Positions 17,799 to 25,972 of a DNA stretch of 64,000 nucleotides are shown in pieces. How positions within the stretch are numbered: position 1 is the stretch's first letter; every line of letters begins with the position of its first letter. A model generated the notes under the pieces. It was not told where the DNA came from, made no database searches, and saw only the letters and a program-made list of their open reading frames with translations. The DNA is from CBDESN01 sp965242495 (GTDB taxonomy: Bacteria > Pseudomonadota > Alphaproteobacteria > MPNO01). The DNA lies in assembly GCA_965242495.1 (NCBI GenBank), contig OZ251446.1:496001-560000 (forward strand). Direction: 5' to 3'. Made by a program: the position numbers and the translations under genes.

Positions 17799-19493
17799 AT
17801 GCGCTACGACTACGCCATCGTCGGCGGCGGGTCGGCGGGCTGCGCGCTCGCCGGGCGCCTCTCCGCCCGCTCCGCCAACCGGGTTCTGCTGATCGAGGCC
17901 GGCCGCGACTACCCGCCCGGCGCCGAACCCGCGGAGGTCCGCGACAGCTTCTACACCGCCGTCTACCACGCCCGGAACCTATGGCCCGGGATCATGGTCC
18001 ACTGGCGGGCGGGGCCTTGCGGCGCCCCGGGGCGGGCGGGGCCGAGGCGCTACGAGCAGGCGCGCATCATGGGCGGCGGCTCCAGCATCAACGCCATGGT
18101 CGCGCTGCGCGGCTTCCCGCGCGACTTCGAGGAATGGGCGGCCCTCGGCGCGGCGGGCTGGTCGTGGGACGACGTGGCGCCCTATTTCCGCCGGCTCGAA
18201 CGCGATCTCGATTTCACCGGCCCGGCGCACGGCGCCGACGGGCCGATTCCGATCCGCCGGCACGATCCCGGCGACTGGCCGCCCTTCTGCCGCGCGGTCG
18301 CCGATGCGCTGGCGGCGCGGGGCTTCGCCCGCCTCGCCGACGCCAACGGCGAGTTCCGCGACGGCGTGATCCCGATTCCGATGAACAACCTGCCGTCCGG
18401 GCGCGTGTCCGCGGCGATGGCCTATCTCGACCGCGACGCGCGGGCGCGGCCCAATCTCGACATCCTCGCCGAGGCGCGCGCGCTGCATCTCGCCTTCGAC
18501 GGCGCGCGCATCGACGGGGTCGCGGTCGAACGCGGCGGAAGGCGGGAGGTCCTCGCCGCGCGCAACGTGATCCTGGCCGCCGGCGCGTTCCAGTCGCCGG
18601 CGCTGCTGATGCGGTCGGGCGTGGGGCCCGCCGATCATCTGCAGTCGCACGGCGTCGACGTCCGCCTCGATCTGCCGGGGGTCGGCGGCAATCTGTGCGA
18701 CCATCCGACGGTCGCCGTCGCGGCGCATCTGAAACGCGCCGCCATGCAGCCCCGGTCGCTTCGCGCCGCCGGCAACGTGGCGCTGCGATACTCGTCCGGA
18801 CTCGCCGGCTGCCCGCCGACCGACATGTATATGAGCGCGCCCAACAAGGTGTCGTGGCACGCGCTCGGGGCGCGCATGGCGTCGCTCACCGTGTCCTGTT
18901 ACCGGCCGTTCTCGCGCGGCCGCGTGTCGCTCGCGGGCGCGGATCCGTCGGCGGAGCCCCGGATCGAGCTCGATCTCCTGTCGGACCGGCGCGACCTCGA
19001 ACGCATGAAGGCGGGGGTCCGCTTCGCCGGCGAGCTGGTCCAGGCGCCTCCGGTCCGGGCGCTGATCAACGAAGCCTTTCCGGCGAGCTTCTCCGAGCGC
19101 GTGCGCCGACTCAACGCCTATCGGCCGGCGAACGGCGCGCGGGCGCGGCTGCTCGCCCTGACCCTCGACGGGCCGGCGGCGCTGCGCCGCCGCCTCATCG
19201 ACCGGGTAGTCAGCCCCGGCGCCGAGCTCGGCCGGCTGATGGCCGACGACGACCTGCTCGAGGAATGGGTCCGCGACAACGCGACCGGCTTCTTTCATCC
19301 GGCGGGGACCTGTCGGATGGGCGCGCCCGGCGACCCTCGGGCGGTGGTGGATCCGTCCTGCCGGGTGCGCGGCGTCGACGGCCTGCGCGTCGTCGATGCG
19401 TCGGTGATGCCGTCGATCGTCAGCGTCAACACCAACGTCACCACGATCATGATCGCGGAGAAGGCGGCCGACGCGATCCTGTCGGCCGCCTGA
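17799..19493 (+). CDS. GMC-family FAD-dependent oxidoreductase
   Basis: A 564-residue flavoprotein of the glucose-methanol-choline family. The N-terminal dinucleotide-binding motif VGGGSAGCALAGRLS lies at residues 7-21, the signature region around GGGSSINAMVALRG near residue 90, and AAGAFQSPALLMRSGVG follows the second signature. The C-terminal HPAGTCRMG carries the catalytic His, and VSVNTNVTTIMIAEKAAD closes the FAD domain. Likely an alcohol or choline-type dehydrogenase; the substrate is unknown. It follows the LLM flavoprotein and precedes recR by 22 bases. Confidence 0.9.
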   Translation: MRYDYAIVGGGSAGCALAGRLSARSANRVLLIEAGRDYPPGAEPAEVRDSFYTAVYHARNLWPGIMVHWRAGPCGAPGRAGPRRYEQARIMGGGSSINAMVALRGFPRDFEEWAALGAAGWSWDDVAPYFRRLERDLDFTGPAHGADGPIPIRRHDPGDWPPFCRAVADALAARGFARLADANGEFRDGVIPIPMNNLPSGRVSAAMAYLDRDARARPNLDILAEARALHLAFDGARIDGVAVERGGRREVLAARNVILAAGAFQSPALLMRSGVGPADHLQSHGVDVRLDLPGVGGNLCDHPTVAVAAHLKRAAMQPRSLRAAGNVALRYSSGLAGCPPTDMYMSAPNKVSWHALGARMASLTVSCYRPFSRGRVSLAGADPSAEPRIELDLLSDRRDLERMKAGVRFAGELVQAPPVRALINEAFPASFSERVRRLNAYRPANGARARLLALTLDGPAALRRRLIDRVVSPGAELGRLMADDDLLEEWVRDNATGFFHPAGTCRMGAPGDPRAVVDPSCRVRGVDGLRVVDASVMPSIVSVNTNVTTIMIAEKAADAILSAA

Positions 19494-19515
19494 GCCGGCG
19501 GGGGCGCGGCCTGGG

Positions 19516-20109
19516 ATGTCCGGGGGCGAGATCGAGCGGCTGATCCGGCTCCTCGCCAAGCTGCCGGGGCTGGGCCCGCGCTCGGCGCGCCGCGCCGCGC
19601 TTCACCTGATCGCGCGCCGCGAGGCGCTGCTGGCCCCGCTGGCCGCGGCCATGGCCGACGCCGCCCGCTCGGTCGTCGCCTGCGGCGTCTGCGGCAACCT
19701 GGATTCGCGCGATCCCTGCGCCATCTGCGCCGACGGACGCCGGGACCCGGCCGTGATCTGCGTCGTCGAGGAGGTCGCGGATCTGTGGGCGCTCGAGCGC
19801 ATGGGCGCGTTCAAGGGCGCCTATCACGTCCTCGGCGGCGTCCTGTCGGCCCTCGACGGGCGCGGACCCGAAGCGCTGGCCATCGACCGACTGGTCGAAC
19901 GCGCCGCCGCGCCCGCGACCAGAGAGGTGATCCTCGCCACCTCGGCGACGGTCGATGGCCAGACCACCGCGCATTACGTCGCCGACCGGCTCGCCGGGGC
20001 GGCGGTCGAGATCTCGCGCCTCGCGCATGGCGTGCCCGTCGGCGGCGCGCTCGACTATCTCGACGACGGCACCCTGTTCGCCGCCCTGGAGGCCCGGCGG
20101 CCGGTCTGA
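19516..20109 (+). CDS. recR: Recombination mediator protein RecR
   Basis: Helps RecF and RecO load RecA on gapped DNA. The 197-residue protein has the helix-hairpin-helix start (LIRLLAKLPGLGPRSARRAA), a Cys4 zinc finger at CGVCGNLDSRDPCAIC, and a Toprim domain with VVEEVADLWALE and ISRLAHGVPVGGALDYLDDGTL. Length is standard. No dnaX or YbaB gene precedes it here, unlike the common arrangement. Confidence 0.95.
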   Translation: MSGGEIERLIRLLAKLPGLGPRSARRAALHLIARREALLAPLAAAMADAARSVVACGVCGNLDSRDPCAICADGRRDPAVICVVEEVADLWALERMGAFKGAYHVLGGVLSALDGRGPEALAIDRLVERAAAPATREVILATSATVDGQTTAHYVADRLAGAAVEISRLAHGVPVGGALDYLDDGTLFAALEARRPV

Positions 20110-20262
20110 GGGCGCGCGGCGGCGCCCGCCATTGGCGGTTGGGGTCGCCCTGGCGCCGTTCCCGCGTCGTCGGAGGAGGATCGAAGGGGGCTACGGCGGT
20201 GGATAATCGGGCGCGGGCGATGGCGAACTCGTCCTTCCAGGGATGGGCGGCCATGGCGGTAC
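20110..20262 (-). repeat. Roughly 150-bp dispersed repeat, copy 1
   Basis: Read on the minus strand, this segment contains CCATCCCTGGAAGGACGAGT, then a CATCGCCCGC stretch, and later GAACGGCGCCAGGGCGACCC. The same order of blocks, with scattered mismatches, appears on the plus strand at 62366-62520. Both copies lie upstream of NHLP leader genes. It has no intact open frame and may be a decayed gene fragment or intergenic repeat family. Confidence 0.65.
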
Positions 20263-20290
20263 AGGCGCGACGCCGGGCAGGCGCCCTGCC

Positions 20291-20308
20291 TCACATGTGT
20301 CCGAACCA
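20291..20308 (+). repeat. Dispersed 18-bp repeat TCACATGTGTCCGAACCA, copy 1
   Basis: The 18-mer TCACATGTGTCCGAACCA recurs exactly at 35899-35916, and in diverged form on the minus strand at 37486-37503. It contains the palindrome ACATGT. The function is unknown; all three copies are intergenic, beside accessory genes. Confidence 0.6.
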
Positions 20309-20423
20309 AGTCGGGTCGGCGCTGCGCTGCGCAACGCGCATACGGCCGCGACGAGCAGGGCGGAGCCGCGCCAATCTTTCGCGAAGCGCCGGCAAAGCGC
20401 GATTCATGATCGAGCGCATGACT

Positions 20424-20436
20424 CAAATTAGGGTTT
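20424..20436 (+). promoter_or_regulatory. Shared upstream motif of the NHLP genes, copy 1
   Basis: CAAATTAGGGTTT lies 107 bases upstream of the NHLP leader gene at 20544. The identical 13-mer lies at 62616-62628, 79 bases upstream of the other NHLP leader gene. An AT-rich 13-mer shared at two such positions in GC-rich DNA suggests a common promoter or regulator site. Whether it is part of a longer conserved leader is not resolved. Confidence 0.5.
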
Positions 20437-20543
20437 TTCTCTCCTGCTTCCCGCCGCTAGGTTTCGAATCGGTTTCAAACACGGGCGGGAACGCTTGCGG
20501 ACCGTCCGCACGGGCGGAAGCGGAAGGAGCCGGGAGACGAAGG

Positions 20544-20891
20544 ATGGACAAGGAGACTCACGGCCAACGCTGGGCGGCGATGGTGGCGAACTGGCGGGGG
20601 GACCCCGAGTTCCGCTCGCGGATGGAGGAGGATCCCAAGGCGGCGCTAGCCGAGAACGGGATCGAACTCCCCGGCGGCGTCGAGGACGTGCGCCTCGCGG
20701 TGGACAGCGAGGAAACCGTTCACATGGTTTTTCCGCCCGATCCGAACGGCGCGATGTCCGACGCCTCGCTCCAGGGCGTCGTTGGCGGCACTGATTGGAT
20801 GATAATGGGTAATGGCTGGATGATAGGAACTTATGACGTTCCTCAGACTCCGTTTGCTTTCGCGTTTTCCGGCGGACTGACCTCGGGATAG
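20544..20891 (+). CDS. NHLP leader-peptide family RiPP precursor (orphan)
   Basis: A 115-residue small protein. Residues 10-80 match the nitrile-hydratase-like leader peptide pattern: WAAMVANWRGDPEFRSRMEE, then DPKAALAENGIELP, then VRLAVDSEETVHMVFPPDP. The leader ends at VVGG (residues 79-82), a classic double-glycine cleavage site. The putative 33-residue core begins TDWMIMGNGWMIGTYDVPQ and ends FAFSGGLTSG, rich in aromatic residues, Met and Gly. The ATG is preceded by GGGAGACGAAGG. No modifying enzyme or peptidase-transporter gene is nearby, so maturation genes would have to lie elsewhere. The leader is closely similar to residues 10-82 of the protein at 62708-63331. Confidence 0.85.
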   Translation: MDKETHGQRWAAMVANWRGDPEFRSRMEEDPKAALAENGIELPGGVEDVRLAVDSEETVHMVFPPDPNGAMSDASLQGVVGGTDWMIMGNGWMIGTYDVPQTPFAFAFSGGLTSG

Positions 20892-21329
20892 GGCGGAAGC
20901 CTAAGGGCCGCGACCGCCTTCGGGCGATGGTCCGAAGCCGGGCGGGGATCGCCACTCCTCCTCCCTGTCGAGGGAGAGAGCGTCAGCCCGCATTCGCACG
21001 CCGATCCCGCCGGCCGCGCAACGGCAGACGTTCGATCGCAGCCCCGTGATGGGTGATCCGGCGGCGCGCCGACGTCGCTCCCTCCCGCCCAACTCCAGTC
21101 GGTTCAGCGTCGATTTCCCCGCTACCGTGGTCGCGAACTCACCGCCCCGCCGTCGAACCCCGCCGCAACCGAACGGCCCTCGACCGCTTGGAACCCAAAC
21201 GACGTCGTGCTACGCTCCGTCTGCATCGGGGAACCCCTCTGCCGTCAGATAACTCTCTGTTCACAAAGAATTATCTCACATGCAGAACCCCGATGCGCCA
21301 CACAGTACGAGAAATGCGGGCTAAGGCGC
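20892..21329. other. Intergenic region upstream of def, containing a dispersed repeat
   Basis: No gene is supported. The left part (to about 21150) shows nothing recognisable. The right part holds the repeat annotated at 21152-21279 and the leader of def. Confidence 0.6.
21152..21279 (+). repeat. About 128-bp dispersed repeat carrying a promoter-like pair, copy 1
   Basis: This stretch is matched, inverted and with scattered mismatches, by 37001-37130. Shared blocks include CGACCGCTTGGAA, AACGACGTCG, GCATCGGGGA and TGTTCACAAAGA. Within it TTGGAA (188-193 of 21 kb, i.e. 21188-21193) and TACGCT (21211-21216) are separated by 17 bases, as in a sigma-70 promoter, pointing toward def. The promoter reading is tentative. 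Confidence 0.55.
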
Positions 21330-21854
21330 ATGGCGGTCCTTCCCATCGTCGTCGCGCCGGATGCGCGGCTGAAGCTCGCCTGCGCCCCGGTGGAGCGCGT
21401 GGACGGGGCGGTGCGCCGCCTGATGGACGATCTGCTGGAGACCATGTACCAAGCGCCGGGGATCGGCCTCGCCGCCCCCCAGGTCGGCGTGCCGAAGCGG
21501 GTGCTGGTGGTCGACGTGAGCCGTCGCGGCGAGCAGCCGGCGCCGTTCCGCATGGCCGACCCCGAACTTCTGTGGCGGTCCGAAGCGCTGGACGTCCACG
21601 AGGAGGGCTGCCTGTCCCTGCCCGGGCAATACGCCGAGGTGACCCGGCCCGGGCGCGCCCGGATCGGTTATCTCGACGAGACCGGGGCGCGGCGCGAGCT
21701 CGAGGCCGAGGGCCTCCTCGCGACCTGCATCCAGCACGAGATGGACCATCTGGACGGCGTCCTGTTCGTGGACCGCATCTCCAGCCTCAAGCGCGGCATC
21801 ATCCTCCGCAAGTTGATCAAGGCCAGGAAGGCGGACGCGAAGGCGCGCGGCTGA
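21330..21854 (+). CDS. def: Peptide deformylase
   Basis: Removes the formyl group from nascent N-formylmethionine. The 174-residue protein has all three metalloprotease motifs: GIGLAAPQ at residues 44-51, EGCLSLPG with Cys94, and QHEMDHLDG with His136, Glu137 and His140. The ATG at 21330 follows AAGG and gives the usual family start MAVLPIV. It forms an operon with fmt and truA; def-fmt pairing links formylation and deformylation. Confidence 0.96.
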   Translation: MAVLPIVVAPDARLKLACAPVERVDGAVRRLMDDLLETMYQAPGIGLAAPQVGVPKRVLVVDVSRRGEQPAPFRMADPELLWRSEALDVHEEGCLSLPGQYAEVTRPGRARIGYLDETGARRELEAEGLLATCIQHEMDHLDGVLFVDRISSLKRGIILRKLIKARKADAKARG

Positions 21855-21855
21855 A

Positions 21856-22806
21856 ATGCCCCGCCTGCGCCTGGCGTTCATGGGAACGGCGGCGTTCGCG
21901 CTGCCGTCGCTCGCCGCCCTGGTCGAAGCCGGCCACGAGATCGCCTGCGTCTATACGCGGCCGCCGCGGCCCGCCGGGCGCGGCCTCGGGACGCGGCCCT
22001 CGCCGGTCCATGCGTTCGCCGACCGGCGCGGCCTCGCGCTGCGCGCGCCGGCCTCGTTGAAGGAGGCCGGGGCGTTCGCGGCGTTCGCGGCCCTGGGCGT
22101 GGACGCCGCGGTGGTCGCGGCCTACGGGCTGCTGCTTCCGGCCGCGGCGCTGGCCGCCCCGCGGCTCGGCTGCCTCAACCTGCATCCTTCGCTGCTGCCG
22201 CGCTGGCGCGGGGCGGCGCCGATCCAGCGCGCGATCATGGCCGGGGACGCCGAGACCGGAGTCACCGTCATGCGGATGGACGAAGGGCTCGATACCGGGG
22301 ACGCGCTGCTCGTCCGGCGCGTCGCGATCGACGCCGGGACGACCGGCGGCGCGCTTCACGATTCGCTCGCGGAACTCGGCGCGCGGGCCGTCGTCGAGAC
22401 CCTGGCCGGGCTCGACCGGGGCCGGTTGCGCCCGGTTCCCCAGCCCGCGGCCGGCGCGACCTACGCCGCCAAGATCGGCCCCGGCGACCGGGCGCTGGAC
22501 TGGCGGCGCCCGGCGGCGGCGCTCGAACGTCAGGTGCGGGCGCTGACCCCCCGGCCCGGCGCCTGGTTCGCCTGCGGCGGCGAGCGGGTGCGGGCGGCGG
22601 CGGCGGCGGCGGTCCCCGCGGCGGCGCCTGCGGCGCCCGGCGCGGTGCTCGACGAGGCGCTCACCGTCGCTTGCGGCGAGGGCGCGCTGCGGCTGCTCCG
22701 CGTCCAGCGGCAGGGACGGCGCGAGATGGACGCGGCGGCGTTCCTGCGCGGTTTCGACCTCCCGCCCGGTCGCGTGCTGCCGAGCCCCGGCGCCGCGCCG
22801 GCATGA
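21856..22806 (+). CDS. fmt: Methionyl-tRNA formyltransferase
   Basis: Formylates initiator Met-tRNA with 10-formyl-tetrahydrofolate. The 316-residue protein shows FMGTAAFALPSLAAL, the catalytic LGCLNLHPSLLPRWRGAAPIQRAI (Asn and His), GVTVMRMDEGLDTGD and the C-terminal tRNA-binding domain. It begins one base after the def stop and is followed by truA ten bases later. Confidence 0.95.
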   Translation: MPRLRLAFMGTAAFALPSLAALVEAGHEIACVYTRPPRPAGRGLGTRPSPVHAFADRRGLALRAPASLKEAGAFAAFAALGVDAAVVAAYGLLLPAAALAAPRLGCLNLHPSLLPRWRGAAPIQRAIMAGDAETGVTVMRMDEGLDTGDALLVRRVAIDAGTTGGALHDSLAELGARAVVETLAGLDRGRLRPVPQPAAGATYAAKIGPGDRALDWRRPAAALERQVRALTPRPGAWFACGGERVRAAAAAAVPAAAPAAPGAVLDEALTVACGEGALRLLRVQRQGRREMDAAAFLRGFDLPPGRVLPSPGAAPA

Positions 22807-22816
22807 CCCGGTCGAC

Positions 22817-23578
22817 ATGACCCGGTTCAAGCTGACGCTCGAATACGACGGCGCCGGCTTCGTCGGCTGGCAACGCCAGACCAACGGCCTCTCGGTCCAG
22901 GAGGCGGTCGAGACCGCGATCGGCGCCTTCTGCGGCGAGGCGGCGACGGCGTTCGCGGCCGGGCGCACCGACGCCGGGGTCCATGCGCTCGGCCAGGTGA
23001 TCCATGTCGACATCGCCCGCCCGGCCGCCCCCGGCGTCGTCGCCGATGCGGTGAACGCGCATCTCCGGCCGCACCGGGTGGCGGTGATCGCCGCCGAGGC
23101 GGTCGATGAAGGCTTCCATGCGCGCTTCTCGGCCAGCGGGCGCGCCTATCTCTATCGCATCGTCAACCGGCGCGCGCCGCTGGCGATGGATCGCGGCCGC
23201 GCCTGGCGCGTCGTCGCGCCGCTCGACGCCGACGCCATGCAAGCGGCGGCGCAACGGCTGGTCGGCCGGCACGACTTCACTACCTTCCGCGCCGCTTCCT
23301 GCCAGGCCGCATCCCCGGTCAAGACGCTCGACCGGCTGGACGTGGAGCGGACGGGCCGCGAGATCCGGATCTCGGCGCGGGCGCGGTCGTTCCTGCACCG
23401 CCAGATGCGCAACATGGTCGGCAGCCTGAAGCTGGTGGGCGAGGGGAGATGGGACGCCGACGATCTCGCCCGCGCGCTCGCGGCCCGCGACCGCTCGCAA
23501 GGCGGGCCGGCCGCGCCCGCGGCGGGGCTCTATCTGGCCGAGATCGTCTATGGCCGGGACCCGCCCCGCCGACCGTGA
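22817..23578 (+). CDS. truA: tRNA pseudouridine(38-40) synthase
   Basis: Converts uridines 38-40 in tRNA anticodon arms to pseudouridine. The 253-residue protein opens with LTLEYDGAGFVGWQRQ, contains the catalytic Asp in AAGRTDAGVHALGQV, and later SFLHRQMRNMVGSL, as expected for TruA. It ends the def-fmt-truA operon. Confidence 0.95.
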   Translation: MTRFKLTLEYDGAGFVGWQRQTNGLSVQEAVETAIGAFCGEAATAFAAGRTDAGVHALGQVIHVDIARPAAPGVVADAVNAHLRPHRVAVIAAEAVDEGFHARFSASGRAYLYRIVNRRAPLAMDRGRAWRVVAPLDADAMQAAAQRLVGRHDFTTFRAASCQAASPVKTLDRLDVERTGREIRISARARSFLHRQMRNMVGSLKLVGEGRWDADDLARALAARDRSQGGPAAPAAGLYLAEIVYGRDPPRRP

Positions 23579-23614
23579 TAGGCTGCGCCTCCCGTCGCCG
23601 GAGGGAGCGCCCGG

Positions 23615-24853
23615 ATGCCCGAGCCCGCGCGGCCGGCGCGGCCGCCGGACCCCGCCCTGAAGCGGCGCTTTCCCACCGCCCACGACCTTCGCGCGCGGGC
23701 GCGCCGGGCCCTCCCCGGCTTCGCCTTCGAATACATCGACGGCGGGGCCGGGGCGGACGTCGGCATCGACCGCAACTGGGCCGCGTTCGACCGCATCGAG
23801 CTGATGCCGCGCTACGGCAGGGTGATCGCGCCGCCGCCGACGGACGCCCGGCTGTTCGGCCGCGACTATGCGGCACCGATCGGCATCGCGCCCTTCGGCG
23901 GGCCGGGGACCGGCTTCCCCGGCGCCGAGACCTACATGGCGCGCGCCGCGCAGGCCGCGCGCGCGCCCTACGTGCTGGGCCTTCTGTCGGGCATCGACAT
24001 CGAGCGGGCGGCCGCCCTCGCTCCCGACGTGCTGTGGCTTCAGCTGTATCGCTTCTCCCGGAACGGCCATGAGATCGGCTTCGACCTGCTGCGCCGCGCC
24101 GACGCCGCCGGCGTGCACGTGCTGATGCTGACCGTCGATACGCCGATCCGCACGACCAGGCCGCGCGAGGTCAAGAGCGGCATCGCGACTCCCTTCCGCC
24201 TGACCGCCCGGCTGCGGCTGGACGCGCTGTCGTCCCCGTCCTGGCTCGGCGCGCTGCGGCGCCACGGCATACCGCGCTTCGCGTCGCTGACCCCCTATAT
24301 GGGCGGGGGGCGGCGGAGCCTCGCCGAGACCGCCGCCTTCATCCAGCGCGAAAGCGGCGGCGCGTTCACCTGGGAGGAGATCGCGCGCTACCGCGACAGA
24401 TGGCGGAAGCCGCTGGCGCTCAAGGGCATCCTCCATCCCGAAGACGCCGCCCGCGCCGTGTCGCTCGGCCTCGACGGCGTCGTGGTGAGCAATCACGGCG
24501 GGCGGCAGATCGAAGCCTTGCCGCCCTCGATCGACGCGCTGCCCGCGGTCGCGGCCGAGATCGGACGGCGGGCCGCGGTCCTGCTCGACAGCGGCGTGCG
24601 GTCGGGCGTCGACGTCGCGCGCGCCCTGGCCCTGGGCGCCGACGCGGCGTTCGTCGGCAAGGCCTTCCTGTGGAGCCTCGGCGCGCTGGGCGCGCGCGGC
24701 CCCGGGCATCTCATCGACCTGTTGATCGAGGAGCTCGCGGCGACGCTGGGCCAGCTCGGCTGCCCGACGCCGGCGGATCTCGCCTCGGTTGGCCGGCGCC
24801 ACCCCGGCGCCTGGCCCGCGGAAGCGTTCTCGCGCCGCCCGGCCTCGGCTTGA
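23615..24853 (+). CDS. FMN-dependent alpha-hydroxy-acid oxidizing protein
   Basis: A 412-residue member of the lactate/glycolate/mandelate oxidase family, oxidising 2-hydroxy acids to 2-oxo acids with FMN. It starts at an ATG after GGAGGGAGCGCCCGG. Key segments are FEYIDGGAGADVGIDRN, IGIAPFGGPG, LMLTVDTP, LKGILHPEDAARA (Lys), VVSNHGGRQIE with the catalytic His, and the phosphate-binding SGVRSGVDVARALALGA. The precise substrate is open; a membrane anchor is not seen. Confidence 0.9.
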   Translation: MPEPARPARPPDPALKRRFPTAHDLRARARRALPGFAFEYIDGGAGADVGIDRNWAAFDRIELMPRYGRVIAPPPTDARLFGRDYAAPIGIAPFGGPGTGFPGAETYMARAAQAARAPYVLGLLSGIDIERAAALAPDVLWLQLYRFSRNGHEIGFDLLRRADAAGVHVLMLTVDTPIRTTRPREVKSGIATPFRLTARLRLDALSSPSWLGALRRHGIPRFASLTPYMGGGRRSLAETAAFIQRESGGAFTWEEIARYRDRWRKPLALKGILHPEDAARAVSLGLDGVVVSNHGGRQIEALPPSIDALPAVAAEIGRRAAVLLDSGVRSGVDVARALALGADAAFVGKAFLWSLGALGARGPGHLIDLLIEELAATLGQLGCPTPADLASVGRRHPGAWPAEAFSRRPASA

Positions 24854-24914
24854 CGACGGCGGCGCGCCGGTTCGGCGGCCGGGGAAGGGGCCGCCGCCGC
24901 CGGGCGAGCGCCGG

Positions 24915-25940
24915 CTACGCCTTGCCGCGCGTGGCCTCCACCGCCTTCTTGATGCGCTCGTACATGGGCGCGATCTTGGGGTTCTTGCCCAGATATTCGT
25001 CGCCCAGCGGGCGGGCGCGGCGGAACAGCTCCTCGCGGTCGGCGTCGGTGGGTTCGACGACGACGCCGCCATGCTCGACCCACAGCTTCTCCCACTTGGC
25101 GGTGATCTCGATGGCGATCTTGCCGGTGACGTCGGCCATCTCCTTGCCGATGTCGAGGATCGCGTCGCGATGGGCCGCGGGCAGCTTTTCGAGCCATTTT
25201 TTGTTCATCCAGAAGGCGCTCGGGATGAAGCCCGACTTCTCGTTGTAGAGATGCTTGGCGACGGTATAGAACTTCGACGGCCCCATCACGATGACCGCGC
25301 TTCGCACCCCGTCGAGCACCCGGCGCTGCAACGCGGGCAGGACCTCCGAATAGGGCATCGGGATGCCGGCCGCGCCCACGGTCGCCATCACCGCGGTCTC
25401 CATCTTGGTGGCGAGCACGCGGATCTTGAGCCCGTCCATGTCGGCCAACGTCTTGATCGGCGCGCGGGATGCGATCGCCGACGCCCCGGCCGACCAGGTG
25501 TAGTTGCCGACGATCCCGGCATGTTCGGCGAGCCGCAGGAAGGCGTCGCGCACCAGAGGATGGTTGAGCGTCTTGTGCTGGTGCCACTGCGAGTCGAAGA
25601 GCGCCGGCGCGTCGGGCGCCTGGAAGGCGGGGTTGAGGCCGACGAAGAAGCCGGGCGGCGAGATGAACACTTCCTGGGTGCCGAGCTGGATGCCCTCGAC
25701 CTGGCGCGGAATGGTGCCCAGCTGCGCCAGCGGGAAGATGCGCGCCTGGATGTCGCCCTTGGTGCGCTCCTCGATCTTCCGTTTGAAGATCTTGGCCGAC
25801 TCGTGCTGCGAATCGTTGACCGTGACGAAGCCGATCTTCATGTCGAACGTCTGCGCCGACGCCGCGCCGGCGGCCATGGCCAGGACGCCGACGGCGGCCG
25901 CGGCCGCCGCGCGCCGCGCGATCGAACATGGGTGTTTCAT
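24915..25940 (-). CDS. TRAP transporter periplasmic solute-binding protein (DctP family)
   Basis: A 341-residue protein with a signal peptide (SIARRAAAAAAVGVLAMAAG, cleaved near ASAQT). The DctP domain follows: FKRKIEERTKGDIQARIFP, GTIPRQVEGIQLGTQEVFISPPGF, and the conserved Arg in LKIRVLATKM. It would capture an organic acid for a TRAP membrane complex, but the DctQ and DctM genes are not in the window. RBS GGGAGGGAAACG precedes the ATG. It lies downstream of the amidohydrolase gene on the same strand. Confidence 0.9.
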   Translation of the reverse strand: MKHPCSIARRAAAAAAVGVLAMAAGAASAQTFDMKIGFVTVNDSQHESAKIFKRKIEERTKGDIQARIFPLAQLGTIPRQVEGIQLGTQEVFISPPGFFVGLNPAFQAPDAPALFDSQWHQHKTLNHPLVRDAFLRLAEHAGIVGNYTWSAGASAIASRAPIKTLADMDGLKIRVLATKMETAVMATVGAAGIPMPYSEVLPALQRRVLDGVRSAVIVMGPSKFYTVAKHLYNEKSGFIPSAFWMNKKWLEKLPAAHRDAILDIGKEMADVTGKIAIEITAKWEKLWVEHGGVVVEPTDADREELFRRARPLGDEYLGKNPKIAPMYERIKKAVEATRGKA

Positions 25941-25972
25941 CGTTTCCCTCCCCGGGGTTGATCAACCCGCCG

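Noticed and set aside
20243..20431. Short frames in the intergenic region before the first NHLP gene
   Set aside because: They are made of repeat sequence and lack ribosome-binding sites and domains.
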